This document shows positions 21,088-28,902 of a stretch of DNA of 64,000 bases, one piece after another (position 1 is the stretch's first letter; every line of letters begins with the position of its first letter). The position numbers and the translations under genes were made by a program. Under the pieces are notes generated by a model, which searched no databases, was not told the DNA's origin, and saw only the letters and a program-made list of their open reading frames with translations. The stretch lies in the NCBI GenBank assembly GCA_030849965.1, contig JAVDKL010000001.1:2524554-2588553 (forward strand). The letters run 5' to 3'. Source of the stretch: Schauerella fraxinea. Lineage in GTDB: Bacteria > Pseudomonadota > Gammaproteobacteria > Burkholderiales > Burkholderiaceae_B.

Positions 21088-23141
21088 ATGTCATCGCGTC
21101 CCACCCCCGCTGGATCTCCCGCCGATCTGCCTCCCGTCCTTGCCGGCCCGCTGCTGCGGCGGTTGGAACCCGGCCGCCTGTTGTTGTGGCTGGTGGGCAG
21201 CCGCCCACTTTCCCTGACCCTGCAGTTGGGTCACAACGATGCTGCAGGCCGCCAGTCGCAGACCATTGCATTGGATGCACGCCATCTGCGGGTGTTGCCC
21301 GTCGGCACCCATGCCTTTCTGCACTTCATTGACGTCACACTGGATGTGCCGTTGCCGGTCGATACCGAGATCGACTATGACCTGCGTCTCGACGAGCCGG
21401 CAGTCGATGCACAGGCTGGAGCAGATGCGGCGGCCGCCATCGCACGCGGCCCTGGCGCAGCGACCACAGGGATTGCAGACTGGGCGCCCCATCTCCTCCA
21501 GGGATCCGCCTCCTGCCCCACCTTCGTGCTGCGGGCTCGGGCAGACAACATTCTGTTTGGCTCCTGCCGCAAGCCACATCATTGCGCGCATGACGGCATG
21601 GCACGCGCCGACGCGCTGGTGCAGGCGAGCATCGGCCAACCGACAAGCCGGCCATCGCTGCTAATGCTGTGCGGCGACCAGGTCTACGCCGACGATGTGG
21701 CCGGCCCGATGCTGGCTGCCGTCCATGCCTTGATCGCACGGCTCGAGTTGTATGGCGAAACCCTCGAAGGCGCGACCGTCACCGACAGCACCGAGCTCTA
21801 CGCCCATCCTGCGACCTACTATCGGCGCGAGTCGCTATTACCGGCATTTCGCGCCACGAAGCCCTGCGTGAGCGTTTCTTCGGCGGCGTGAAAAAGCCCA
21901 TCTTCACCACATCGAGCGCACATAATCACTTGGTCACGCTGGCTGAAGTGATCGCGATGTACTTGCTTGTCTGGTCGCCTGTGCCCTGGGCGCTGATCGG
22001 CGAGGTGCCGATGCCGGCAATCGGCGACGAGCACCGCGACCTCTATCGCAAGGAAGCGCGGGATCTGGCGGGGTTTCGTGCAACCTTGCCGCAGGCGGCG
22101 CGCGCGATGGCACATCTGCCCACGCTGATGATCTTCGATGACCATGATGTCACCGACGATTGGAACCTGTCGGCTCGCTGGGAGGAGGAAGCCTATGGCC
22201 ATCCCTTCTCGCGCCGCATCGTCGGCAATGCCCTGCTGGCCTATGCGCTCTGCCAGGGCTGGGGCAATAATCCCGACGCCTTCGTGGGCTTGCGCGCCAA
22301 AGCCCGCGCACTCACCGCCGACATCGACGCTGCAAACCGAATGAACGGCGCGCATCAGGATGCCCTCATCGGCGATCTGCTGTCGTTTTCGAAGTGGGGG
22401 TACGTGCTGCCCACGCAACCCAAGGTGATCGTGCTGGACACCCGAACGCAACGCCGGCGCAGCACCCGGCTCCCCAGCGAGCCCTCGGGGCTGATGGACT
22501 GGGAGTCGCTCTGCGAACTGCAGCAAGCCTTGCTTGACGAGCCGTCCGCTGTGATCGTGTCAGCTGCGCCGATGTTTGGCGTGAAGCTCATCGAAACCGT
22601 GCAGCGCGTTTTTACCTGGGCTGGGCAGTCGTTGATGGTCGACGCCGAAAACTGGATGGCGCATCGCGGCGCGGCCAACGTGATGATGAATATCTTTCGT
22701 CATTCGCGCACGCCGGGCAACTACGCGGTGCTGTCGGGCGACGTGCATTACTCGTTCATGTACGACATCCGGATCCGTCATCGCGATCGCGGTCCCGACG
22801 TGTGGCAAATCACCAGCAGCGGCATCAAGAACGAATTTCCACCGCAGTTGTTGAACTGGCTCGACCGCGCCAACCGCTGGCTCTACGCGCGGCACTCGCC
22901 CCTGAACTGGCTCACCAAACGCCGGCATCTTGAGGTTCGCAACCGGTTGCCCGACCGCCGCCACGCCGGCGAGCGGTTATGGAATGGCTCTGGCATCGGG
23001 CAAGTGCTGCTGGATGCCCAGGGACGCCCCCGCGACGTGATGCAACATGACGCACGTGGCAGCGGCACAACACGCTTCATGCCGCAAGAGGAGCAAGCGT
23101 CCGCTCGCGTGGCAGGCGTTTCCGACACCGCACGCGGGTAG
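21088..23141 (+). pseudogene. PhoD-like phosphatase, broken by a frameshift
   Basis: Alkaline phosphatase D family protein in two frames. Frame A (21088 to about 21846) holds the N-terminal part with GSCRKPHH and GDQVYADD. Frame B (about 21837 to 23141) holds DDHDVTDDW and GDVHYSFMYD, the other metal-binding blocks. Joining them near 21837-21850 gives a roughly 680-residue product with all four PhoD motifs in order. A lost base, or two gained, near 21840 would explain it. I see no slippery heptamer, so programmed shifting is unlikely. A real mutation and a sequencing error cannot be distinguished here. Confidence 0.75.
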
Positions 23142-23188
23142 ATCAAAGCGGGTCGACAATGCTCGTGGCGCAGTGTTGCGCCCGCGAC

Positions 23189-23578
23189 TTACTTGCCGAT
23201 TTCGGCCTGTGCCTGCGCGAGATCTTTCTTGGCGTCATCGAGCTTGGATGTCGCCTTGCGAATCTTGCTCTTGTCGTTCTTGGCTTGCGCTTCGGCCAAA
23301 TCCTGTTCGCGCTCTTTCACCTTGTCCTGCGCCTTGGCAACATCGTCGGCACGGTCCTTGGCCAGGGACGCATCGGTGCAATTGGCCTGAGTGCGCGACA
23401 AGGCCGTTTCCAGACCGGAGATCTGCGCGCGGTTCTTGTGGGCCCGGGCGTTTTCCAAGTCGGCTTTGATATTCTGAATCTTTGCCGCGCAGCCCTTCGA
23501 TTCTTGCGCTGCCTGGGCCGTACCCAATGCGCTCAATGCCAAGGTGCCTGCCGCCAGAAGCAATATCGCTTTTTTCAT
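23189..23578 (-). CDS. DUF1090 periplasmic protein
   Basis: Small exported protein of 129 residues and unknown function. A signal peptide (MKKAILLLAAGTLALSALGTAQA) precedes a charged, coiled-coil helical domain with two cysteines (C30 in KGC, C68 in ANCTDA) and Ala/Lys/Asp-rich heptads. This matches the DUF1090 family, known from periplasmic YqjC of E. coli. The ATG at 23578 is chosen because it begins the signal peptide; an upstream start would add 32 unlikely residues. Confidence 0.83.
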   Translation of the reverse strand: MKKAILLLAAGTLALSALGTAQAAQESKGCAAKIQNIKADLENARAHKNRAQISGLETALSRTQANCTDASLAKDRADDVAKAQDKVKEREQDLAEAQAKNDKSKIRKATSKLDDAKKDLAQAQAEIGK

Positions 23579-23686
23579 ATTGATCTCGATAAAAGAGTCG
23601 TGCGCCGCGAGATGCGGCGACGCCTGCCGGGCGCGATTATCGTGCCCAACGCGAACACGCCCATTTTTTAACAATCGTATTGTGGC

Positions 23687-23737
23687 GCGTTTAAAATGAA
23701 AAGGCCGAGTATGCGAAATGGATTCTGCATACTCGGC
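23687..23737 (-). terminator. Intrinsic terminator of ilvE
   Basis: GCCGAGTATGC and GCATACTCGGC form an 11-bp stem with a 12-base loop (23704-23737). On the minus strand it is followed by CTTTTCATTTTAAA, as in a Rho-independent terminator, 16 bp after the ilvE stop. Confidence 0.75.
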
Positions 23738-23753
23738 ACTTCGCTTCTAACGT

Positions 23754-24614
23754 TTACGCGCCCACGTTGACCTTCGCTCGACCGCTTTCCGCATACGCCA
23801 TATACAAACGATGCGCCCGGCGCGCCATCGGCCCGTATTCAAAATGGCGTTCTTCAACCCGGCTGACGTGCACCACCTTGCCGTAGTTGCCCGAAGAAAA
23901 CACCTCGTCGGCCTGGTCGATATCGGCCGGGGTAATCGTGCGCTCTTCTACCGTTACGCCATCTTCACGCAATAGCGCCAGCACGCGTTTGCGGGTAATG
24001 CCGTTCAAGAATGTGCCGTTGTCGACGGGGGTCGACACCACGCCGTCTTTGACGATCCACAGATTGCTCGTCGCGAACTCGGCCACGTTGCCGTCACCGT
24101 CAAGCATGATGGCGTTGTCGAATCCTTTACTCGTCGCCTCGCGAATCGCGCGCTGGCCGTTCGGATACAAGCACGATGCTTTGGCGTCGGTGGGCGCCAT
24201 GTTGGACCACGACCGCGCGAAGCTGGAGATGCACGCCGAGAAGCCTTGCTCGCCGGGCATCGGCACCTTGAACACGTGCAGCACGAATTGGGTTTTGTCG
24301 GCATCGGGCAACAAACAGCCGTCGGCGCAATAGAACATCGGCTTCAGATAAAGCTCGCTGCCTTCTGGAAATTGCGCCACCGCTTCCATGCACAACGCAT
24401 ACACGCGCTCCCATGTGATTTGCGGCTTCATCAGCATCTTTTCGGCCGAGCGAATCACGCGCTGACAATGCAAATCGAGGTCGGGTGTGAGGCCGCGAAA
24501 TGCGCGCGCGCCGTCGAACACCATGCTGGCCATCCAAAAGGCGTGGTCGGCGGGGCCGAGTAGTTTCGGGTTTTCGGTGGTCCACTGACCATCGTGCCAA
24601 TAGAGGGCATCCAT
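23754..24614 (-). CDS. ilvE: Branched-chain amino acid aminotransferase
   Basis: PLP-dependent class IV aminotransferase that transfers an amino group between glutamate and branched-chain 2-oxoacids in Val/Leu/Ile metabolism. The 286-residue product opens with MDALYWHDGQW, carries the PLP lysine in DAKASCLYPNGQ, and has the conserved EATSKGFDNAIMLDGDGNVAE and TPVDNGTFLNGITR blocks. The ATG at 24614 is preferred over one 14 codons upstream. D-amino acid aminotransferases share the fold, but motif order and the GTFLNGITR phosphate loop favour IlvE. Confidence 0.9.
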   Translation of the reverse strand: MDALYWHDGQWTTENPKLLGPADHAFWMASMVFDGARAFRGLTPDLDLHCQRVIRSAEKMLMKPQITWERVYALCMEAVAQFPEGSELYLKPMFYCADGCLLPDADKTQFVLHVFKVPMPGEQGFSACISSFARSWSNMAPTDAKASCLYPNGQRAIREATSKGFDNAIMLDGDGNVAEFATSNLWIVKDGVVSTPVDNGTFLNGITRKRVLALLREDGVTVEERTITPADIDQADEVFSSGNYGKVVHVSRVEERHFEYGPMARRAHRLYMAYAESGRAKVNVGA

Positions 24615-24830
24615 GCGGTTCGTCCTTCGAACAAAACAAAACGGGAATGCCGGCATGCCGCCGACAGTCCAGCAGAATACATGACGCGATACGTCGCCGG
24701 GCGCATTCGCTCGCGGGGGTGTCCGAGCAATGTCAGCGACGCTGCACCGGCCATTTGTTTCGCTCGATGCAACGCAGTTGCTGACGCGCGATACAACACC
24801 GTTGTTGACGCACGATTGGAAGCCGTTCGC

Positions 24831-26081
24831 TCAGGCCCGATTAGGCAATGGCTGGCGCAGCGCCACCCAAAAAGCCACTTGCGCCACGATCCCTGCACCA
24901 ACCAACACGAGCGCTGCCGACAATGCCGGCGAGCTGCCGAAGCCGACCACTGCGGTACACAAGGCGCCCACAGCCATCTGCACGAACCCGTACAGGCCCG
25001 ACGCCGAACCAATCACCAACGGATCCACGCTGACGGCTTGCGTCAACGCGGCGGGCGACGCCACGCCCGCACCCACGGTGAACAGGAACATCGGTGCGAT
25101 CACCCACGCAGGTGTCATGTGGCCCGACAACACCACGATGAGGAAGATGACCGCGCCCAAGACACTGAACAAATTGGCGCCCACCATCAGACGATTGAGC
25201 GGCACGCGCGCAATCAGCCACCCGGTGAGCATGCTGCCTACCCACACGCCGGAAACCAGAATCGCCAGATAGAGTCCTACCTCGCCAGGCGGCCGATGCA
25301 TCTGACCCGAGAAGATAAACGGCGCCGATGCGATGAAGGCATACATCGACGTCGTGGCCGCGCCGCCGCCCACCGCAAAGCCCAGAAATGCGGGCGATCG
25401 CAGCAAGTGCTTATAGTGCCGAACGAAGGTAGCAGCACTCACGTTCATGTTGGCGGTGCCGGTCTCCGGCAACATCTTCCAGGCCAGCAGGAGGTTGACC
25501 ACGCCCAGCAACGTGAGCACCACGAAGATCGAGCGCCAGCCCAGATTGCCGGCAAGCACTGCGCCTAGAATCGGCGCCGCACCCGGACCGAGGGTCACCA
25601 TCAAATTCATCAACGCCAGGCGCTTGGCGGCTTGCGCGGGCATTGCCGTGTCGCGCACGATCGCGCGGCCCAGCACCAACCCCGCACAGCCACCCAAGGC
25701 TTGAAAGAGCCGTGCCGCAATCAACGAATACGCATCGGGCGCGACCATCGCCACCACGCCGGCCACGGTGTAAATCGACAGGCCCACCATCAAGATCGGC
25801 CGTCGACCGAAGCGGTCCGCCAAGGGTCCGTATACCAATTGACCCAGCGCCAAGCCCAGGATGTACAAGCTCACCGTCATCTGCATGGCCGAACTGCTTG
25901 CCTGCAGATCCGCACTTGCCAAGGCCAGCGCCGGCACAAAGATATGCATGGCCAGCGTGCCGCTGAAAGTGAAGAGCGCCAGCAACCAGAGCGGCACGCG
26001 CGGCGGTAGTGATGTTGCCTGTGCGGCAGTGCCCGGTGGCGGCGCTGTGCCGGCAACGGAAGGCGTCGGAATCGCACTCAT
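24831..26081 (-). CDS. MFS drug-resistance transporter, Bcr/CflA type
   Basis: Proton-driven efflux pump in the inner membrane, 416 residues. About twelve helices are visible. The motif GPLADRFGRRPILMVG lies between helices 2 and 3, and the TM4-5 region has the family QALGGCAGLVLGRAIVRD stretch. A Pro-rich N-terminus of ~25 residues precedes helix 1. It shares a 4-bp ATGA overlap with the marR gene upstream. Its regulator is therefore likely the adjacent MarR protein, and its substrate probably a toxic amphiphile. Confidence 0.9.
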   Translation of the reverse strand: MSAIPTPSVAGTAPPPGTAAQATSLPPRVPLWLLALFTFSGTLAMHIFVPALALASADLQASSSAMQMTVSLYILGLALGQLVYGPLADRFGRRPILMVGLSIYTVAGVVAMVAPDAYSLIAARLFQALGGCAGLVLGRAIVRDTAMPAQAAKRLALMNLMVTLGPGAAPILGAVLAGNLGWRSIFVVLTLLGVVNLLLAWKMLPETGTANMNVSAATFVRHYKHLLRSPAFLGFAVGGGAATTSMYAFIASAPFIFSGQMHRPPGEVGLYLAILVSGVWVGSMLTGWLIARVPLNRLMVGANLFSVLGAVIFLIVVLSGHMTPAWVIAPMFLFTVGAGVASPAALTQAVSVDPLVIGSASGLYGFVQMAVGALCTAVVGFGSSPALSAALVLVGAGIVAQVAFWVALRQPLPNRA

Positions 26082-26530
26082 ACCGTTTCCTCCTCAAGCA
26101 CATTGCCCAGCACCCCACACACATGATCCAGCACGTCCATGGTGATGGCCACGTGCGCCGGCGACACGTCGCGCAGCGCCTCTTCACGCACTTGCAGCGC
26201 CATCATCTCAACCTTGGCCACCGTGGCCAGGCCCGCCGGCGTGCACACAATCACGCGAGCGCGCCGATCCTCGGCACCCTCTTGCCGCGTGACCAAGCCG
26301 GCCTCGGAAAGCGCGTCGATCAACCGCACCACGGATGAACCGTCTAGTGCGAGTGCTGCAGCAAGATCCTTCTGCCGCATGGGTTCCGTGGCGCGCGCGA
26401 TGCGCACCAAAGGCAACCATGTGGCTTCGGTCAGGCCGAAAGGTTGAAGCTTGCGATCGACGGCACGGCGCCAAATACGCCCCGTATTCGCCACCAATCG
26501 CCCGAAGTGTGCAGAAGGCGCATCAGGCAT
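26078..26530 (-). CDS. MarR-family transcriptional regulator
   Basis: Winged-helix repressor of 150 residues. The wHTH part has the pattern MRQKDLAAALALDGSSVVRLIDALSEAGLVTRQEGAEDRRARVI with the typical DRR wing. The ATG at 26530 is preferred to one 12 codons upstream because it fits the usual MarR length. It overlaps the MFS gene by 4 bp, forming a classic repressor-pump pair. The ligand is unknown. Confidence 0.92.
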   Translation of the reverse strand: MPDAPSAHFGRLVANTGRIWRRAVDRKLQPFGLTEATWLPLVRIARATEPMRQKDLAAALALDGSSVVRLIDALSEAGLVTRQEGAEDRRARVIVCTPAGLATVAKVEMMALQVREEALRDVSPAHVAITMDVLDHVCGVLGNVLEEETV

Positions 26531-26809
26531 AATAGGTCGATAGGATGAATATAGATGACACACCAACTAATTCTACGCTTCTTCGTCCGACTTTTCTTGC
26601 ACTGCAATATTTCGCGCGTCGCGACGCCTTCACCCGGGCACGTGCAGAAATGTCTTCAACGCGCAGCGCCGAGCGTAGGAAACGCCAACGTGAAGTAGGC
26701 GCACCGTCTCGGGGATGCGGCGTGCCGTCTTGGAGATGCGTGGCGATGAAGTGGGGCAAGGGTCATCATCAATGCTTCGCCTCACTTCGTCATTGAGCTA
26801 ACTGACGAA

Positions 26810-27247
26810 TCAAGCCCGCTTAACAAAGCGCGCTTGACCGTCGTCCTGCAAGCCTGCTTCCTGCCAGCCCAGGTGCCGATAAAAGCCATTTGCACGCACA
26901 CGCACATCGACATCAGTTTCGAGCCAGATTTCTTGCAAGCCAAACGAGAACAGCCAAGCCTCCACTTCCTTCATCAATTGACGACCGAGGCCCTTCCCTT
27001 CGTGGCCTCGATCGACGAACAAGGCAAAGACACAGCCGTCCTCACTGTCAGCCAAAGCGAAGGCTGCCAGGCCGTCACCCTCCTGTATGACCCATCCCCG
27101 CACCGACCCCGCCAGCATGGTTTCAATCGAGTCGGCCGTGATGCCCACCGCCGCCATCTCGGCGATCGACATATGGTTCTCTCGCACACCGGTGCGCACA
27201 CGGAACATTTCCGGAATATCGGCAGGGATCGCGCGCCGCAAAATCAT
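26810..27247 (-). CDS. GNAT-family N-acetyltransferase
   Basis: Transfers an acetyl group from acetyl-CoA to an unidentified amine. The 145-residue product has the GNAT motif A region (VFALFVDRGHEGKGLGRQLMKEVEAWLF), including Q/RxxGxG/A-like RGHEGKGLG, and a following FYRHLGWQE. It opens with the typical ILRRAIPADIPEMFRVR. No partner gene lies next to it. A block of tandem repeats begins about 65 bp upstream of its start. Confidence 0.88.
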   Translation of the reverse strand: MILRRAIPADIPEMFRVRTGVRENHMSIAEMAAVGITADSIETMLAGSVRGWVIQEGDGLAAFALADSEDGCVFALFVDRGHEGKGLGRQLMKEVEAWLFSFGLQEIWLETDVDVRVRANGFYRHLGWQEAGLQDDGQARFVKRA

Positions 27248-27312
27248 GATGTCAACGGGTTGAGTGGTGAAGCCCGGTAGTGTCGCAGAACACGCTGCCA
27301 GGAACTTGCACC

Positions 27313-27390
27313 GTGTGCCTTGGCCGTGTGCTTTGGCCGTGTGCCATGGCCGTGTGCCCTGGCCGTGTGCCCTGGCTGTGTGCTTCGCGC
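27313..27390. repeat. Tandem 13-mer array
   Basis: Five consecutive 13-bp copies of the pattern CGTGTGCYWTGGC run from 27313 to 27377. A decayed sixth follows to 27390. They lie upstream of the GNAT gene and run into the next, shorter repeat array. Confidence 0.85.
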
Positions 27391-27391
27391 T

Positions 27392-27440
27392 TTGTGCTTT
27401 GTGCTTTGTGCTTTGCGCTTTGCGCTTTGCGCTTTGCGCA
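27392..27440. repeat. Tandem heptamer array
   Basis: Seven exact-length copies of TTTGYGC: three TTTGTGC then four TTTGCGC. They directly follow the 13-mer array. Such simple repeats can change length by slippage and could shift promoter spacing of the GNAT gene. Confidence 0.85.
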
Positions 27441-27856
27441 GATCGTACAAACCAAATGAAAAAGCCGTTTACCCGACGCGCCTGGCTCCCTATACTTCCG
27501 CTTGTTCCAATTTCTGCGGAGGCCCACGTGGGTCCTTGTTCGAGCGACAGTCGACGGCCGGTGCGTGATGCATTGGCCGCCCCCTCGGCAAGATAACGCG
27601 CAGGCTTTCCCTGCCGCTATCTCGCCACAGCACGAGTAGCGGCATTCGTCGACGACATCTCCGTTCGTTGGCGTCCCAGCCGATACACCCAAAAAGTTTC
27701 TCAGCACCGCGATGGGCTGGGCGCCGGTTCGCTCGCGCCCATCATCAGGCAGCCGAGCCTGCGCCGTCCTCACGCGCCACCGCACGCGCCACGCGTTTGC
27801 AGAGCAAGCGCCACGTATGAGCCGCGATCATCTGGCCGTATCAATCAACCTGTGTC
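27441..27856. other. Non-coding stretch upstream of the Mg2+ leader module
   Basis: These bases hold no gene I can support. Several short ORFs are out of register with any recognised family. The region probably holds the promoter of the leader ORF at 27900, but I cannot place a clear -35/-10 pair. Confidence 0.4.
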
Positions 27857-27878
27857 GTGCTGCGCTTCAGCGCCGCAC
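27857..27878 (+). promoter_or_regulatory. Hairpin ahead of the leader ORF
   Basis: GTGC-T-GCGC and GCGC-C-GCAC pair around a TTCA loop: eight pairs with one T/C mismatch. The stem ends 9 bp before the GAGGAG ribosome-binding site of the leader ORF, in the untranslated leader RNA. Confidence 0.5.
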
Positions 27879-27899
27879 CTTATTTCTGAGGAGACCGTT

Positions 27900-27992
27900 A
27901 TGGATCCCGACCCGAATGGCCCTAGACGCCCCACACCTTTTTTGCCTGAAACCACGACGCCTCTGCCGCGCCGCGAGACCGCTCATTCCTGA
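27900..27992 (+). CDS. MgtL-like proline-rich leader peptide
   Basis: A 30-codon ORF with a strong GAGGAG site six bases before its ATG. The peptide starts M-D-P-D-P, has prolines at 3, 5, 8, 11, 13, 16, 21 and 23, and contains T-P-L-P-R-R at residues 20-25. Enterobacterial MgtL begins M-E-P-D-P and has T-P-L-P-R-R, so both blocks recur here, split by a 14-residue insert. In MgtL, acidic-proline repeats destabilise translating ribosomes at low Mg2+. Its position ahead of a magnesium transporter gene pair fits the same role. Expression and function are inferred. Confidence 0.72.
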   Translation: MDPDPNGPRRPTPFLPETTTPLPRRETAHS

Positions 27993-28001
27993 AATTTGAG
28001 C

Positions 28002-28034
28002 GTTCCCGGTCGCCGTATGGGCGCACCGGAGAAC
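28002..28034 (+). promoter_or_regulatory. Hairpin that covers the downstream Shine-Dalgarno
   Basis: GTTC/GAAC, CCGGT/ACCGG and CGCC/GGCG form 13 pairs with a GTATG loop and two single-base bulges (C28024, A28030). The 3' arm contains GGAG (28028-28031), the ribosome-binding site of the gene starting at 28039. The stem begins 10 bases after the leader ORF stop. This geometry suits translational or attenuation control by the leader. Confidence 0.65.
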
Positions 28035-28038
28035 GATC

Positions 28039-28854
28039 ATGTTTCGCATCACTCTTCCAAAATATCGCCCCATCCTTGGCCTGCGCCCGGCATGCCAGCG
28101 CGCTGAAGCCTCGGCATCAGCCACCGCCTTGAGCACAGCGCTAGTGCTGGCCTCATTGCTCCTCACCAGCCTCACGCTGGCGTTTCCCGCCCTTGCCGGC
28201 CGCCCATTGATCACTGACGACGCCGACGTCGTAGCGCCCGGCGCCTGCCAGGTCGAAAGCTGGATGGCACGCACCCGAAACGAAGGCCCGTCCACGACGG
28301 CCCTCTGGTTGAATGCCGCGTGCAGCCCGATCGACAACACCGAGTTCGCCTTGGGCGGTAGCCGCGACGTGACCGGCAGCGATCGCGGCACGGTTACGAC
28401 GTGGCAAATCAAACACGTGTTCCAACGCTATGACGATGCATTGCCTGGCTTTGCGATCGCGCTCGCCGATCAACGCGATCGCCGCATCCACCGCAATGCG
28501 ATGGGCGACACCAGCGCGATCGGTATTGCCTCATTCCCACTTGCCGGCGACGCCTTGATGGCACACGTGAATGCGGGCATCACACGGGCGTGGCACGCAG
28601 ACACCCACCGCTATCGTGGTCGCGGAATGTGGTCATCGGCATTGGATGCGAACGTGGCGCGCCAAACGCGCGCAGCGATCGAAGCTTACGGTGTGGCGGG
28701 TGAACGGCCGGCATGGCAGATCAGCATCCGCCACGATCTGATTCCCGATCGCCTGCAGATCGACACCAGCGCGGGCCGCACTTTCGGCCGCGGCGATGCC
28801 GATCAGATCGTCACCATCGGCCTTGTCATCACAACGGCGTCGCTGCTGCATTAA
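28039..28854 (+). CDS. Predicted exported outer-membrane protein
   Basis: Unrecognised function, 271 residues. A long N-region and a hydrophobic stretch (ALSTALVLASLLLTSLTLAFPALA, cleavage near residue 54) are followed by GRPLITDDADVVAPGACQVESW. The rest has alternating hydrophobic/aromatic short strands typical of a small beta-barrel. The resemblance is to conserved proteins of the kind annotated as MetA-pathway or transporter-like barrels. It sits between the MgtL-like leader and mgtE, 48 bp before mgtE, so a role in Mg2+ entry across the outer membrane is a fair guess only. Confidence 0.65.
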   Translation: MFRITLPKYRPILGLRPACQRAEASASATALSTALVLASLLLTSLTLAFPALAGRPLITDDADVVAPGACQVESWMARTRNEGPSTTALWLNAACSPIDNTEFALGGSRDVTGSDRGTVTTWQIKHVFQRYDDALPGFAIALADQRDRRIHRNAMGDTSAIGIASFPLAGDALMAHVNAGITRAWHADTHRYRGRGMWSSALDANVARQTRAAIEAYGVAGERPAWQISIRHDLIPDRLQIDTSAGRTFGRGDADQIVTIGLVITTASLLH

Positions 28855-28902
28855 CGCGCCAGCTACTCATTCAATACACACCAAAAAACAAGGAGTGTTC
28901 TC

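Noticed and set aside
21830-21860. Programmed -1 frameshift in the PhoD gene
   Set aside because: No X-XXY-YYZ slippery heptamer and no clear downstream stem; a mutation or read error is simpler.
27313-27440. A CRISPR-like array
   Set aside because: Units are 13 and 7 bp with no spacers and no cas genes nearby; they are simple tandem repeats.
27300-27600. A Cys/Ala/Leu-rich plus-strand peptide from the repeat region
   Set aside because: The composition comes straight from the heptamer and 13-mer repeats; there is no ribosome-binding site and no family.
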